Assembly: GCA_937888805.1 (NCBI GenBank) | Contig: CALBEY010000049.1 | Span: forward strand, 16,207-80,206 | DNA: 64,000 nucleotides | Direction of reading: 5' to 3' | Source: an uncultured Burkholderiaceae bacterium | Lineage (GTDB): Bacteria > Pseudomonadota > Gammaproteobacteria > Burkholderiales > Burkholderiaceae_B | Shown: one piece after another, positions 1 through 8,164 of the stretch | How positions within the stretch are numbered: the stretch's first letter is position 1 | Layout: the number at the start of each line of letters is the position of its first letter | Program-made: the position numbers and the translations under genes | The notes under the pieces: generated by a model | What the model was told of the DNA's origin: nothing | What the model saw: only the letters and a program-made list of their open reading frames with translations | The model's database searches: none

Positions 1-434
1 ATGCCGGTATCGAGTGGGAGGCCATTGAGCGCGCGATGCTGGCCAACGCTGAATCTGGTTCCATTCGGTTTGGTGGGTCAACAATAACCATGCAACTGGC
101 CAAGAACTTATTTTTGTCGTCTGACCGAAGTTATGTGCGCAAAGCGCAAGAGATTGCCATCGCGCTATTGATTGATGTCGTTATGGACAAGCCACGCATT
201 CTCGAACTGTACCTAAACGTCGCCGAGTGGGGGGCGGGTGTGTTTGGTATTGAGGCCGCTGCACAGCATTATTTTGGTCGCTCAGCATCGCGGTTGACCG
301 CGCGCCAGGCAGCGTGGTTAGCTGCAATTTTGCCATCTCCGAAACGCTACGACTTAAATCGTCAGTCTCGTTGGGTTGATCGTAGGACTGGCATTATCAT
401 GCGACGCATGCCACAAGTTGCGGTGCCCGAGTAG
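1..434 (+). CDS. mtgA: Monofunctional peptidoglycan glycosyltransferase MtgA, 3' part only
   Basis: C-terminal part of a family 51 glycosyltransferase, which polymerises lipid II into glycan strands at the inner membrane. The reading frame is open from base 3 to the stop at 434, so the start and the membrane anchor lie outside the window. About 143 residues are visible. They include the family motif GGSTITMQLAKNLF and the downstream blocks RKAQEIAIALLID and ELYLNVAEWGAGVFGIEAAA, all diagnostic of GT51 domains. There is no transpeptidase domain after the GT domain: the protein stops about 30 residues after the ILPSP motif, as expected for MtgA and not for a class A penicillin-binding protein. 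In betaproteobacteria mtgA commonly follows aroE; that neighbour would be outside the window. Confidence 0.93.
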   Translation, partial: AGIEWEAIERAMLANAESGSIRFGGSTITMQLAKNLFLSSDRSYVRKAQEIAIALLIDVVMDKPRILELYLNVAEWGAGVFGIEAAAQHYFGRSASRLTARQAAWLAAILPSPKRYDLNRQSRWVDRRTGIIMRRMPQVAVPE

Positions 435-629
435 CTGCCATTCTTGTCATCTGAGCCGGGGCTATTCAAACGTTTAACGCTAACCTTGTTCGCTTGCCAA
501 ACGCTTCATCTGTTGCGCCGATGGGTATACTCAAATCGAATCAAAAAGATGGTCAAACATAATTTTTAAAAATCACAGATAAAAGCCGTTTCAACGGCCA
601 CACAACACTTTACTTGGAGGAGTGACATC

Positions 630-1637
630 ATGAAGCGTCAATTTCTAAAAACATTAACCGTTGCAGCGATGGTTTCAGCTGGTTTCTTATTCAGCACCGA
701 CGCGCTAGCAGATCGCACCTTGCGATTGAGCTTGCAGGTCAGCGCCAAGCATCCGATTGGTGCCAACATCGTCTTTTTTAAACAGCAAGTTGAAAAAGCC
801 TCTGACGGCAAGCTCAAGATTGAGATCTATGATTCGGCTCAGCTATACAAAGGCAGTGAAATCCCACAGGCTGTGGGTTCAGGCGCCGTTGACATGGGTC
901 TGGTATTGATTGACGAGTACGCGGGCACAATTCCAGCGGTTGGTTTGTTTTCAGTGGCATTTTTGTTTCCCAGCTACGAAGTTCTTGGCAAAGCAGCCGA
1001 TCCTTCAAGCCCCGTGCGTCAAGAAATTGACGAGCTGATTCGTAAGACGGGTACCCGCGTCATGTGGTGGCAGGATTATGGTCCCATTCAATTGCTGTCT
1101 AAGGGGGACCCGATCAGTGAACCGGCCCAAATGAAAGGAAAAAAGGTTCGTGTGCTTGGCAAACCTTCGGGTGATTTCATCAATGCCCTCGGTGGTATTC
1201 CTGTCAAGATTGGTGGTTCTGAGCAATTCATCGCGTATCAGCGCGGTACGGTCGATATCGGTATGACAGGTACCACCGCAATTGAGTCACGTAAGCTGTT
1301 CGAAGTGATGAATTCGGTCACCATAACGAATCACGCACAGACTGAGTTTTTGGTGGTGATGAACGACAAGTTGTTTAACTCAATGTCAGCGCAAGAGAAG
1401 AAGTGGATGGGTGATGCTGCGCTTGCTGCTGAGTTGAAAATGCGTGCTGAAACCAAGAAGGATAATTTGGATTCAGAGCAATTTATCAAGGACAAGACCT
1501 CAATGAAAGTCATCAATTTGACGCCTGCCCAAGTCAAATCTTGGCAAGAAGCTGCCAAGCCAGCCATTGAGGCATACATCAAGGATGCCGGCCCAGCAGG
1601 TCAGCGTTTGGTGGATGAAGTACGTAAGTTTTATTGA
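630..1637 (+). CDS. dctP: TRAP transporter solute-binding protein (DctP family)
   Basis: Periplasmic receptor of a tripartite ATP-independent periplasmic transporter, 335 aa. A Sec signal peptide is clear (basic MKRQ, hydrophobic core, cleavage probably after DALA near residue 27). The mature part starts with the family pattern RTLRLSLQVSAKHPIGANI and carries the DctP-type GAVDMG and later RGTVDIGMTG blocks that line the ligand cleft. A good Shine-Dalgarno (GGAGG near 616) precedes the ATG. The 195-bp gap upstream holds a short perfect hairpin (GCCGTT-TC-AACGGC, 585-598) of unknown role. The gene is first in a dctPQM operon. The ligand cannot be read from sequence; an organic acid is likely from family knowledge. 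Confidence 0.93.
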   Translation: MKRQFLKTLTVAAMVSAGFLFSTDALADRTLRLSLQVSAKHPIGANIVFFKQQVEKASDGKLKIEIYDSAQLYKGSEIPQAVGSGAVDMGLVLIDEYAGTIPAVGLFSVAFLFPSYEVLGKAADPSSPVRQEIDELIRKTGTRVMWWQDYGPIQLLSKGDPISEPAQMKGKKVRVLGKPSGDFINALGGIPVKIGGSEQFIAYQRGTVDIGMTGTTAIESRKLFEVMNSVTITNHAQTEFLVVMNDKLFNSMSAQEKKWMGDAALAAELKMRAETKKDNLDSEQFIKDKTSMKVINLTPAQVKSWQEAAKPAIEAYIKDAGPAGQRLVDEVRKFY

Positions 1638-1663
1638 ACGACTGTACTGACTAGAAAAGCCGC

Positions 1664-2257
1664 ATGCAAAACGATCTCATTGGTCATTCAGCCCCCAGAT
1701 TAAAACCTTTAAGGGTTGTTGACTGGGTGGCTGAGGCATGCGGCCAAATAGGCTTTGTGATGGTGATTGCCATCGGTTTGATGTTGACCTATGAAGTGAT
1801 TGCTCGATACGTCTTTTTGGCGCCCACGCAGTGGACGCAAGACATCGCTGTCACCTTACAGATTTGGTTTACTTATTTGGGCATGGCGCTGGCTTTAAAA
1901 CAGCGTCAAATGATCCGAATCACCGCTTTTTTGGCCATTGCGCCTCTGTGGATGCGTTACCTGATGGAAACTTTAGCCCTGGTTGTGATTGCCGCGTTCT
2001 CAGCGGTTGCCACGGTCAAAGGGTTTGACATGTTCATGGACTCTATACAAATGGGCCGGCGTCAACCGACCATGCTTGCATTGCCCAATTGGATCGCTGA
2101 AATACCGATTGTGATTGGTTTTGGACTTTTGTTTATTCAGGCCTGTGCTGACTTAATCCGCTTACCATTTGGTCCAGCCCCAAGCTTTTCACTTACTGGT
2201 GAACATGATGCGGAAATGATCGAGGCTGAGGCTGATGCCCAGATCCAGCGGTCATGA
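1664..2257 (+). CDS. dctQ: TRAP transporter small permease (DctQ family)
   Basis: Small membrane subunit of the TRAP transporter, 197 aa, with four predicted membrane helices. The typical DctQ pattern is present: a first helix ending in YEVIARYVF, then a segment with TQWTQDIAVTLQIWFTYLGMALALKQRQMIRI. It lies 26 bp after dctP and its stop overlaps the dctM start by 4 bp (ATGA), so the three genes are almost certainly one transcript. The roughly 30-residue acidic C-terminal tail (EHDAEMIEAEADAQ) is cytoplasmic and slightly longer than usual. Confidence 0.92.
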   Translation: MQNDLIGHSAPRLKPLRVVDWVAEACGQIGFVMVIAIGLMLTYEVIARYVFLAPTQWTQDIAVTLQIWFTYLGMALALKQRQMIRITAFLAIAPLWMRYLMETLALVVIAAFSAVATVKGFDMFMDSIQMGRRQPTMLALPNWIAEIPIVIGFGLLFIQACADLIRLPFGPAPSFSLTGEHDAEMIEAEADAQIQRS

Positions 2258-3528
2258 CGCTGCTTTATATTGGTTCAGCGCTATTGCTGCTCTTATTTCT
2301 GGGCGTGCCGGTGGCGTTCTCGTTGGCTGGCTTGGGTGCTGCGCTTTTGGCCATCAAGGGCTTACCAATGGCTATGGTAGCGCAAAATCTTCAAGGCGCG
2401 CTTGATAGCTTTGTACTTCTTTCAGTGCCACTTTTTCTTTTGATGTCCAACATCTTGCTCAAGGGTGGTGTGGGACGAGATTTGTTTGAGGCGATGCAAA
2501 AGTGGGTTGGTCACTGGCCCGGCGGCTTGGGTGTCGCTGCGTTGCTGTCATGCGGCCTTTTCTCTGCGATTTCGGGCAGCTCTGTGGCGACGGCTGCGAC
2601 CGTTGGAACGGTTGCGATTCCTGAGATGACCAAGCGAGGCTACAGCAAGGGCTTTACGCTCGGGCTATTGGCGGCTGGTGGCACACTCGGAATTTTGATA
2701 CCCCCTTCGATCCCTTTGATTGTTTATGGTGTGATCACGGAAGAGAGCATCGGTAAGCTGTTTCTCGCGGGCGTAGGCCCAGGCCTTTTATTGATTTTGC
2801 TTTTTGGAATTTACACCGTGCTCTACGCTTTGGTGTCTAAGACACAGCAGCGCATGTCAAAAGCATCGGGCCCTGAGCGCACGAAAGCCACTTGGCGTGC
2901 CTTGCCAACCTTAGCCCTAGCGGTATTGATTCTTGGTGGCATTTATTCTGGCGCATTTACACCCACAGAGGCATCGGCCGTGGGTGTTGCCTATGCTTTT
3001 CTGTTGACTGCTTTTTTCTTGCGCACGTTATCTTTTAAAGCATTCTACGAAGCGGTCAAGCAAACACTCAGCACCACCATCGTCCTGTTCTTGATTGTGA
3101 TTGGAGCCAAAATTTTTGGCAAAGCCATCACGATTTATCAGATTCCTGCCATGATTTCTGAGCTGGTTGACGTTCACTTCGCGTCAGCTGACAGCTTTAT
3201 GATGGTGGTTACTGGCATTTTGCTGGTACTTGGTCTCTTTTTAGAGAGCTTGTCCATGCTATTGATCATGGTGCCAGTGCTCTATCCCACCGTGATGGCC
3301 CTGGGCATTGACCCGATCTGGTTTGGTATTTTCTTTGTGATTCTGATTGAAGTGGCTTTGATCACGCCACCGGTTGGATTAAATCTTTTCGTGATTCAGG
3401 CAATCGCCAAGACACCGCTTGGGGTGGTCGCCAAGGGCGTGTTCCCCTTTATTATCTTGATGATGTTGGCGGTGGTGCTCGTCTATGTCTTCCCTGGTAT
3501 CGTGCTGTGGTTGCCGTCGGTCTTTTAA
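2254..3528 (+). CDS. dctM: TRAP transporter large permease (DctM family)
   Basis: Large membrane subunit that carries out sodium-coupled solute transport, 424 aa, about 12 membrane segments. Family hallmarks include VPLFLLMSNILLKGGVGRDLF, the GCGLFSAISGSSVATAATVG-like block (here CGLFSAISGSSVATAATVGT) and LGILIPPSIPLIVYGVITEE, which contribute to the substrate and sodium sites in DctM and SiaM proteins. The start ATG overlaps the dctQ stop. The 103-bp gap to the convergent gene contains no convincing terminator. Confidence 0.94.
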   Translation: MTLLYIGSALLLLLFLGVPVAFSLAGLGAALLAIKGLPMAMVAQNLQGALDSFVLLSVPLFLLMSNILLKGGVGRDLFEAMQKWVGHWPGGLGVAALLSCGLFSAISGSSVATAATVGTVAIPEMTKRGYSKGFTLGLLAAGGTLGILIPPSIPLIVYGVITEESIGKLFLAGVGPGLLLILLFGIYTVLYALVSKTQQRMSKASGPERTKATWRALPTLALAVLILGGIYSGAFTPTEASAVGVAYAFLLTAFFLRTLSFKAFYEAVKQTLSTTIVLFLIVIGAKIFGKAITIYQIPAMISELVDVHFASADSFMMVVTGILLVLGLFLESLSMLLIMVPVLYPTVMALGIDPIWFGIFFVILIEVALITPPVGLNLFVIQAIAKTPLGVVAKGVFPFIILMMLAVVLVYVFPGIVLWLPSVF

Positions 3529-3631
3529 TCATCAACGGCCACTCAACGATCGGCTATTTTTTGAGCCTGCGCTTTGGGGCTGTCCCAAAACTCAGGTTAT
3601 TCAAACAACATTCGTCTGCTAGCTCGCTCAC

Positions 3632-5272
3632 TTAAGCGACTGATCTAACCACCCCTTTCAAGCTGGTATTCACGTCAATCAGTACCGGCGCTTGAAGGCT
3701 TCGGGCTTGGGCAATCACAGCATCGACTTCATCAAGCTGATTAATGCGCAATCCTGCCATACCAAAACTTTTGGCCATCTCAACAAAATCCGGATTGAAC
3801 AGTGTAGTACCGCTGGTTCTACCGGGATAGTGTTCTTCTTGATGTTTGCGAATCGAACCGTAGGTTCGGTTGCTCGAAACGATAAAAATGATGGGCAATT
3901 GGCGTTCGACGGCCAGAATCATTTCTTGGCCTGTCATTAGCATGCCACCATCGCCGACCATGCAAATCACTTCCCTTGAGGGATCGCGCATCGCGCATGC
4001 TAGCGCCGCTGGCGTGCCGTATCCCATCGCACCAGCCAGAGGTGACATGAGTCGACGGCCCTTAGTGAATGGGGCATAGCGGTAGACGGGTGCGGCAAAG
4101 GTTCCAGCGTCCAAGCAAATGGTTGTCTGCTCAGTAGCGTGCGCCATGACTGCTCTAACCACTTGTACAAACTCAACGCCATCTTCGGCTGTTTGCTCAG
4201 GCCATGTCATATAGCGGGTGCGAAAGGCATGCCAGGCCGCAAGCCACGCCCGGTTTGGCTGGCTGGCAGGCGGTAAGGATTGCATTAACAAATCAGCAAG
4301 GGCAATGGGATCGGCTACCAAAGGAAAGTCAGCCTCTGTATCCCAGCCGACAACGCGACTGTCTGGGTAGCAATGAATCAAAGTCTGAGCTGTGCGACCA
4401 TAAGCTGGGAAACGATAGTTTTGAGTGGTGATGTCGCCCAGTCGGGTACCCAGGGCAAGAATTAAGTCAGATTCGGCCAGCAGTGCCATTTGATCATCTG
4501 GATTGGCAAGCCCCATATTGCCGGCATAGAGCGGGTGATCGTTTTCGAAAAGATCTTGACGGCGAAATGTCACGACCACAGGGATTTGGAAGTGTTCTGC
4601 GAACGCTTTGAGGCAATCGCGCCCACCGGGGCGTTCGAAGCAACCACCCGCCAAAATCAGGGGTTTTTGGGCCGTGGCGATTTGGGCACCCACCATGGCC
4701 ATGACGCTCGGGGATGGCACGCTAGCCATTTGTCGGTGTTGTTTGAATTTCTCTAGAGCAACGGTTTGCTGCTGAATATCCTCCGGTAAAACAATAACCA
4801 CCGGCCCACACGCCCCCGAGGTGGCAACGCGAATGGCTTTGGCTGCTGTTTCGGCCAATTGCGTTGGATGTCGACATTCGAAGACCCATTTGGCAATGCC
4901 ACCAAACATGTGTTGATAATCGACTTCTTGAAAGGCCTCTCGACGAAGATCTTTTTCCGCGACCTGCCCAATCAACAAGATGAAAGGTATCGCGTCCTGT
5001 TGGGCGGTGTGCACGGCAATGGCCGCGTGCGACGCCCCTGGCCCGCGGCTGACCATGGCCACACCGGGCCGACCTGTTAAGCGGCCGTCAGCAACAGCCA
5101 TAAAGCCGGCACCACCCTCATGGCGGCAAGTAACCGTGTCGATTTGAGGGAAGTCAACGAGTGCATCTAGTACACCCAAATAGCTCTCGCCAGGCACCAA
5201 AAAGACTCGATCGATACCTGCCTGAGCGAACACGTCAAGCAAGGCGTGACTAGAGGTAAAAGAATCACGCAT
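3632..5272 (-). CDS. Thiamine-diphosphate-dependent enzyme, acetolactate synthase-like
   Basis: Three-domain ThDP enzyme of 546 aa in the acetolactate synthase / benzoylformate decarboxylase superfamily. The catalytic glutamate lies in the N-terminal PGES motif (around residue 30). The ThDP/Mg motif is in the C-terminal domain: GDGGMLMTGQE, then about 20 residues later SSNRTYG. The central FAD-type fold is present, but I cannot tell whether FAD is bound. It is not the ilvB of branched-chain synthesis: there is no ilvH neighbour and divergence looks large. It stands alone and converges on the TRAP operon, so it may act on the imported acid; that is inference. The ATG at 5272 is preferred over the TTG one codon upstream because GGAGAG lies about 10 bases before it. 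Confidence 0.85.
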   Translation of the reverse strand: MRDSFTSSHALLDVFAQAGIDRVFLVPGESYLGVLDALVDFPQIDTVTCRHEGGAGFMAVADGRLTGRPGVAMVSRGPGASHAAIAVHTAQQDAIPFILLIGQVAEKDLRREAFQEVDYQHMFGGIAKWVFECRHPTQLAETAAKAIRVATSGACGPVVIVLPEDIQQQTVALEKFKQHRQMASVPSPSVMAMVGAQIATAQKPLILAGGCFERPGGRDCLKAFAEHFQIPVVVTFRRQDLFENDHPLYAGNMGLANPDDQMALLAESDLILALGTRLGDITTQNYRFPAYGRTAQTLIHCYPDSRVVGWDTEADFPLVADPIALADLLMQSLPPASQPNRAWLAAWHAFRTRYMTWPEQTAEDGVEFVQVVRAVMAHATEQTTICLDAGTFAAPVYRYAPFTKGRRLMSPLAGAMGYGTPAALACAMRDPSREVICMVGDGGMLMTGQEMILAVERQLPIIFIVSSNRTYGSIRKHQEEHYPGRTSGTTLFNPDFVEMAKSFGMAGLRINQLDEVDAVIAQARSLQAPVLIDVNTSLKGVVRSVA

Positions 5273-5357
5273 CAAAAAAACTCTCCAGATGGATAAATTG
5301 CGCTTATTTGCGCTGCCATATTCTGAACAAGGGATGTCCTTCGCACAACCGACTTAA

Positions 5358-5395
5358 CACTGTGCTTGTGTACAGTACTGTATTGATGTACAGTA
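5358..5395 (+). promoter_or_regulatory. Two tandem LexA-type SOS boxes
   Basis: Two perfect copies of the gamma/betaproteobacterial LexA operator core CTGT-N8-ACAG sit side by side: CTGT at 5360-5363 with ACAG at 5372-5375, and CTGT at 5378-5381 with ACAG at 5390-5393. Box 2 in full is TACTGTATTGATGTACAGTA, 17 of 20 identical to the E. coli consensus. The centres are 18 bp apart. An AT-rich -10-like hexamer (TATATT, 5399-5404) follows directly, so LexA bound here would cover the promoter of the 55-codon gene at 5432. Tandem overlapping boxes are known at colicin promoters and at lexA itself. The divergent gene starting at 5272 could share the control region. Confidence 0.8.
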
Positions 5396-5431
5396 CATTA
5401 TATTAATTCTTAATCAAGCAAGGATATCGAC

Positions 5432-5599
5432 ATGACAGCATTCACCCATACGGGCACAATGATTAATCCTGAATTCTTGGGCAAAACGGTACACGCGAAA
5501 TCTGACGCCAAAGCCATACGCGCTGATATTGCCTTGGTTGCCTTCTGGGCAGCACTTGTTCCTGGTTTGATGTGGCTTGGCGCTATTGTTGGCTTTTAA
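5432..5599 (+). CDS. Small SOS-controlled membrane protein (55 aa), unrecognised family
   Basis: A 55-codon gene. The N-terminal 32 residues are polar (MTAFTHTGTMINPEFLGKTV, then a Lys/Arg/Asp-containing stretch). Residues 33-55 are a single hydrophobic segment with Trp and Pro (ALVAFWAALVPGLMWLGAIV) ending at the stop, so a C-terminal membrane anchor or one transmembrane helix is likely. It has a well-placed Shine-Dalgarno (AAGGA 5420-5424, 7 bases from the ATG). It lies directly behind two perfect LexA boxes, and this is the strongest argument that it is a real gene. Size, topology and control recall SOS-induced inner-membrane peptides such as SidA (Caulobacter division inhibitor) and TisB (E. 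coli toxin), but there is no sequence resemblance I can claim. Function unknown. Confidence 0.72.
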   Translation: MTAFTHTGTMINPEFLGKTVHAKSDAKAIRADIALVAFWAALVPGLMWLGAIVGF

Positions 5600-5609
5600 A
5601 AAACCATGT

Positions 5610-5638
5610 TTTACCCTGCGGCCCATTTGCGCTAGAAT
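5610..5638 (+). promoter_or_regulatory. Sigma-70-type promoter for rplS
   Basis: TTTACC (5610-5615), a 17-bp spacer and TAGAAT (5633-5638) match sigma-70 -35 and -10 hexamers well. Transcription would start near 5645, giving rplS a leader of about 128 nt. A separate promoter makes sense because rplS is not preceded here by the usual rpsP-rimM-trmD genes. It also separates rplS from the SOS gene just upstream. Confidence 0.6.
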
Positions 5639-5772
5639 AGTGGGTTACCAAAGTATCCTCTGCCCAGTACCATCGTTTCGAATGGGTTGAAACATGGAAA
5701 AGAAACAATGGCAATGCTGTTAAAAAGCAACGCACATGATGACTGAGAGCATGATGCAGACGGAGTCGTAAA

Positions 5773-6147
5773 ATGAATTTAATCGCAATTCTTGAGCAAG
5801 AAGAGTTGGCTCGATTGACTGAAGGTAAAACCATTCCTGAATTTGGTCCTGGTGATACGGTCATCGTTAATGTCAACGTTGTTGAGGGTACCCGCAAGCG
5901 TGTGCAGGCCTATGAAGGTGTCGTCATCGCACGGCGTAACCGTGGTCTGAATTCCGCATTTACGGTTCGTAAGATCTCGTCAGGTGAAGCAGTGGAAAGA
6001 ACTTTCCAGCTGTATTCACAACAGATTGCATCGATTGAAGTGAAGCGTCGTGGCGATGTTCGCCGTGCCAAGCTTTACTACTTGCGTGACCGTTCAGGCA
6101 AGTCGGCTCGTATCAAAGAGAAGCTCGTTCGTCGTTCTGTTGCCTAA
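5773..6147 (+). CDS. rplS: 50S ribosomal protein bL19
   Basis: bL19 lies at the 30S-50S interface and contributes to the intersubunit bridges. The 124-aa product has the full family signature: an N-terminal [15 protein letters not shown], then [10 protein letters not shown], the [20 protein letters not shown] loop, [13 protein letters not shown], and the basic C-terminal part with [19 protein letters not shown] lies about 10 bases before the ATG. The gene normally ends the operon rpsP-rimM-trmD-rplS, but here the preceding 6 kb encodes other things, so it has been detached from its partners. It is followed by a strong terminator. Confidence 0.98.
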   Translation: MNLIAILEQEELARLTEGKTIPEFGPGDTVIVNVNVVEGTRKRVQAYEGVVIARRNRGLNSAFTVRKISSGEAVERTFQLYSQQIASIEVKRRGDVRRAKLYYLRDRSGKSARIKEKLVRRSVA

Positions 6148-6177
6148 AGATAGGCATGAGCGAATGATGAGACCCAC

Positions 6178-6207
6178 AAAAAAGCACCTTTGGGTGCTTT
6201 TTTGTTT
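6178..6207 (+). terminator. Rho-independent terminator of rplS
   Basis: An 11-bp perfect stem (AAAAAAGCACC at 6178-6188 with GGTGCTTTTTT at 6193-6203) with a TTTG loop and a following T-rich stretch, 30 bp after the rplS stop. Confidence 0.88.
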
Positions 6208-6238
6208 GCAGGACTCATTTTTATTGATGACTTAAGAC

Positions 6239-6982
6239 ATGAGCAAATCACCTGACCGACATGTTTTGCCAAATCGCATAAGGCCACGACTGTCCTTTGA
6301 CCCTAAGGTGCAACCGTGGCGCGTCTCTGACGCTGAGTTTTGTGTCATCCCCGCAGCATCGCTGCAACCGTCGTTTGTCCGAGGTGTCCTCAGCGCTTCG
6401 ATTGATCGCCCCTTGTTTCTGCCCGACGAACGTAGCTTTGCGGCCTCTGAGGTCATTTACCCACCAACAGAGGCGGCGGTTCTCGTACCGCTGGTGATGC
6501 GCGCAGCTGGTTTAACGGTGCTGTTAACCAAAAGAACAGATCACTTACGAGACCACGCTGGACAGGTCAGTTTTCCCGGGGGACGGGTTGAGGCGCATGA
6601 CGAAAGTCCGATGGCCACGGCATTGCGTGAGACATTAGAAGAAACAGGTCTTTCACCTGAACATGTTGATATTCTGGGGCATTTGCCGCGTTATTTCACA
6701 GGTACAGGTTTTGCGATTACGCCAGTTACCGGACTGGTAAAGCCTGACTTTACTTTGACATTGGATACTTTTGAGGTGGCGCAGGTGTTTGAGGTGCCGC
6801 TTTCACATTTGACCGATCATCGGAATTACCGATTTCACGAAGCAACGCTGCCCGATGGGCAAATCCGTCGTTATTACTCGGTGGCCTGGGACGGTTACTT
6901 TATATGGGGTGCGACTGCTGCCATGCTCAGAGGCATGTATCAGGTTTTGGCTGAAGCCTTTTCTTCTAACAATCGTCCGTAA
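6239..6982 (+). CDS. nudL: Nudix hydrolase, CoA pyrophosphatase (NudL type)
   Basis: Hydrolyses CoA and CoA esters to 3',5'-ADP and phosphopantetheine. The 247-aa protein shows the CoA-specific motif LLTKRTDHLRDHAGQVSFPG directly followed by the Nudix box, which ends with ALRETLEETGL; the Glu residues of REtlEE bind the metal. The first Nudix Glu position is occupied by Asp/Glu in DES, as also seen in other NudL proteins. It follows the rplS terminator and its last 43 bp overlap the convergent rsgA gene. The rplS-nudL-rsgA order is common in Burkholderiales. Confidence 0.9.
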   Translation: MSKSPDRHVLPNRIRPRLSFDPKVQPWRVSDAEFCVIPAASLQPSFVRGVLSASIDRPLFLPDERSFAASEVIYPPTEAAVLVPLVMRAAGLTVLLTKRTDHLRDHAGQVSFPGGRVEAHDESPMATALRETLEETGLSPEHVDILGHLPRYFTGTGFAITPVTGLVKPDFTLTLDTFEVAQVFEVPLSHLTDHRNYRFHEATLPDGQIRRYYSVAWDGYFIWGATAAMLRGMYQVLAEAFSSNNRP

Positions 6983-7839
6983 AGCTGGTGCCTGATGGCG
7001 TCAATGAGCCCTTTATCGAGGGCTGACAACACACCACAACCGGGCTCGTGTTGATGTGAGCAGTTGTAAAAGCGGCAGTGACGCTTGTGCTCAACGAATT
7101 CAGGGAACCCCCGTTCGATTTCATCTGGGCTCAGGTGAGCCAAGCCAAATGCTTGCACACCAGGTGAGTCGATGATGTCGCCCGCATTATTAGGCAGGTG
7201 ATACAAGCGAGTCGTGGTGGTGGTGTGTTTGCCAGCACCGAGAGCGACCGAATGTTCTTGTGTCAGTGCTCGTGCGTTGGGCACCAAGGTATTTAAGATT
7301 GTGGACTTGCCCATGGCACTTTGACCGAGTAACAGGCTTGTCTTGCCAGTGAGAAATGGCATCAGCCGATCAAAAACAACAGCCGTTTCTGTGGCGACCA
7401 ATTCAACCACCGGTACGCCGAGCGATACGTATGGGGCAAGGCGAGTTCGCGCTTGGTCCACACGGGACCCAAGGTCGACTTTGTTGAGCACGATCACGGG
7501 CTCGACATCGGCAGCCCAAGCACCCGCAAGGGCTCGGCCCAATAAGTCGTCAGAAAACGTCGGTTCTACGGCCACCACGATAAACAGGCGGTCAACATTG
7601 GCAGCGAACTGTTTGGTGCGCCATTCGTCTGAACGGTACAGTAAGTTTTTACGAGGGTGAATGGCAAAGAGATAGCCTTCGCTGTCACCGTCTAAGGTGA
7701 TATCTACCGTGTCACCAACAGTGGCTTCATTTCGCTTGCCTTTTGGGTAACAGCGTCGCACATCACCATTGGCAAGCTCTACGTCGTAGTGACGGCCATG
7801 GGCACCAATGACGCGAGCACTGACGACTTGTTCGCTCAT
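6940..7839 (-). CDS. rsgA: Ribosome small-subunit-dependent GTPase A
   Basis: Circularly permuted GTPase that assists late 30S maturation, 299 aa. Motif order proves the permutation: an N-terminal OB-fold domain, then G4 (LNKVDL), G1/P-loop (GQSAMGKSTILNTL) and G3 (DSPGVQAFGL). A C-terminal zinc knuckle follows (HCRFYNCSHQHEPGC). The start ATG overlaps the stop of the M48 stub upstream (ATGA), which suggests translational coupling to that remnant reading frame. The 3' end overlaps nudL convergently. Confidence 0.96.
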   Translation of the reverse strand: MSEQVVSARVIGAHGRHYDVELANGDVRRCYPKGKRNEATVGDTVDITLDGDSEGYLFAIHPRKNLLYRSDEWRTKQFAANVDRLFIVVAVEPTFSDDLLGRALAGAWAADVEPVIVLNKVDLGSRVDQARTRLAPYVSLGVPVVELVATETAVVFDRLMPFLTGKTSLLLGQSAMGKSTILNTLVPNARALTQEHSVALGAGKHTTTTTRLYHLPNNAGDIIDSPGVQAFGLAHLSPDEIERGFPEFVEHKRHCRFYNCSHQHEPGCGVLSALDKGLIDAIRHQLYGRLLEEKASAKT

Positions 7840-8045
7840 GCTGGCAAAAGCTGCCGAAGGCGAGTGCGTTGAACGGTGGAGTCAGCCGCGCGTTGGTGAC
7901 TTTGGAGTCCGATTTTTTTGGCAAACGCCTCGGGCACTTGATCACGGTGTGTTTTGATGTGTGATATCTGTCGAGTGGCGAGCCAAATGCGCACAGAGGC
8001 GAGTAAAAAGACTAAAAAGAGTATCGTTAACGTCGTGGCAGTCAT
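7836..8045 (-). pseudogene. N-terminal remnant of an M48 (CaaX/Ste24-type) metalloprotease
   Basis: A 69-codon frame. Residues 1-60 look like the N-terminal membrane domain of M48 proteases: a first hydrophobic helix (LTILFLVFLLASVRIWLA), then the typical blocks TRQISHIKTHRDQVPEAFA and KKIGLQSHQRAADSTV. The frame then ends at RLRQLLPA with the stop fused to the rsgA start. About 350 residues, including the HExxH zinc site and all other membrane segments, are missing, so it cannot be a protease. In related Burkholderiales a full M48 gene lies exactly here between orn and rsgA, which supports deletion. The frame may survive because it provides translation initiation coupled to rsgA. Confidence 0.66.
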
Positions 8046-8164
8046 GTGAGAAAATGTTGATCATTGGGCTTATGCATCGCTTTTACTCCAAAGCGCTGCA
8101 ACCAGTCTACCCAACATTTTCCACGGATGCACCCGTTAACCCCAATCACCGATAGGTTGATGCC

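Noticed and set aside
3529..3631. Terminator between dctM and the convergent gene
   Set aside because: Short AGCC/GGCT complementarity only; no stable stem with T-tract.
5694..5723. Nine-codon leader peptide (MEKKQWQCC) in the rplS leader
   Set aside because: No ribosome-binding site and no attenuator hairpin after it; likely chance.
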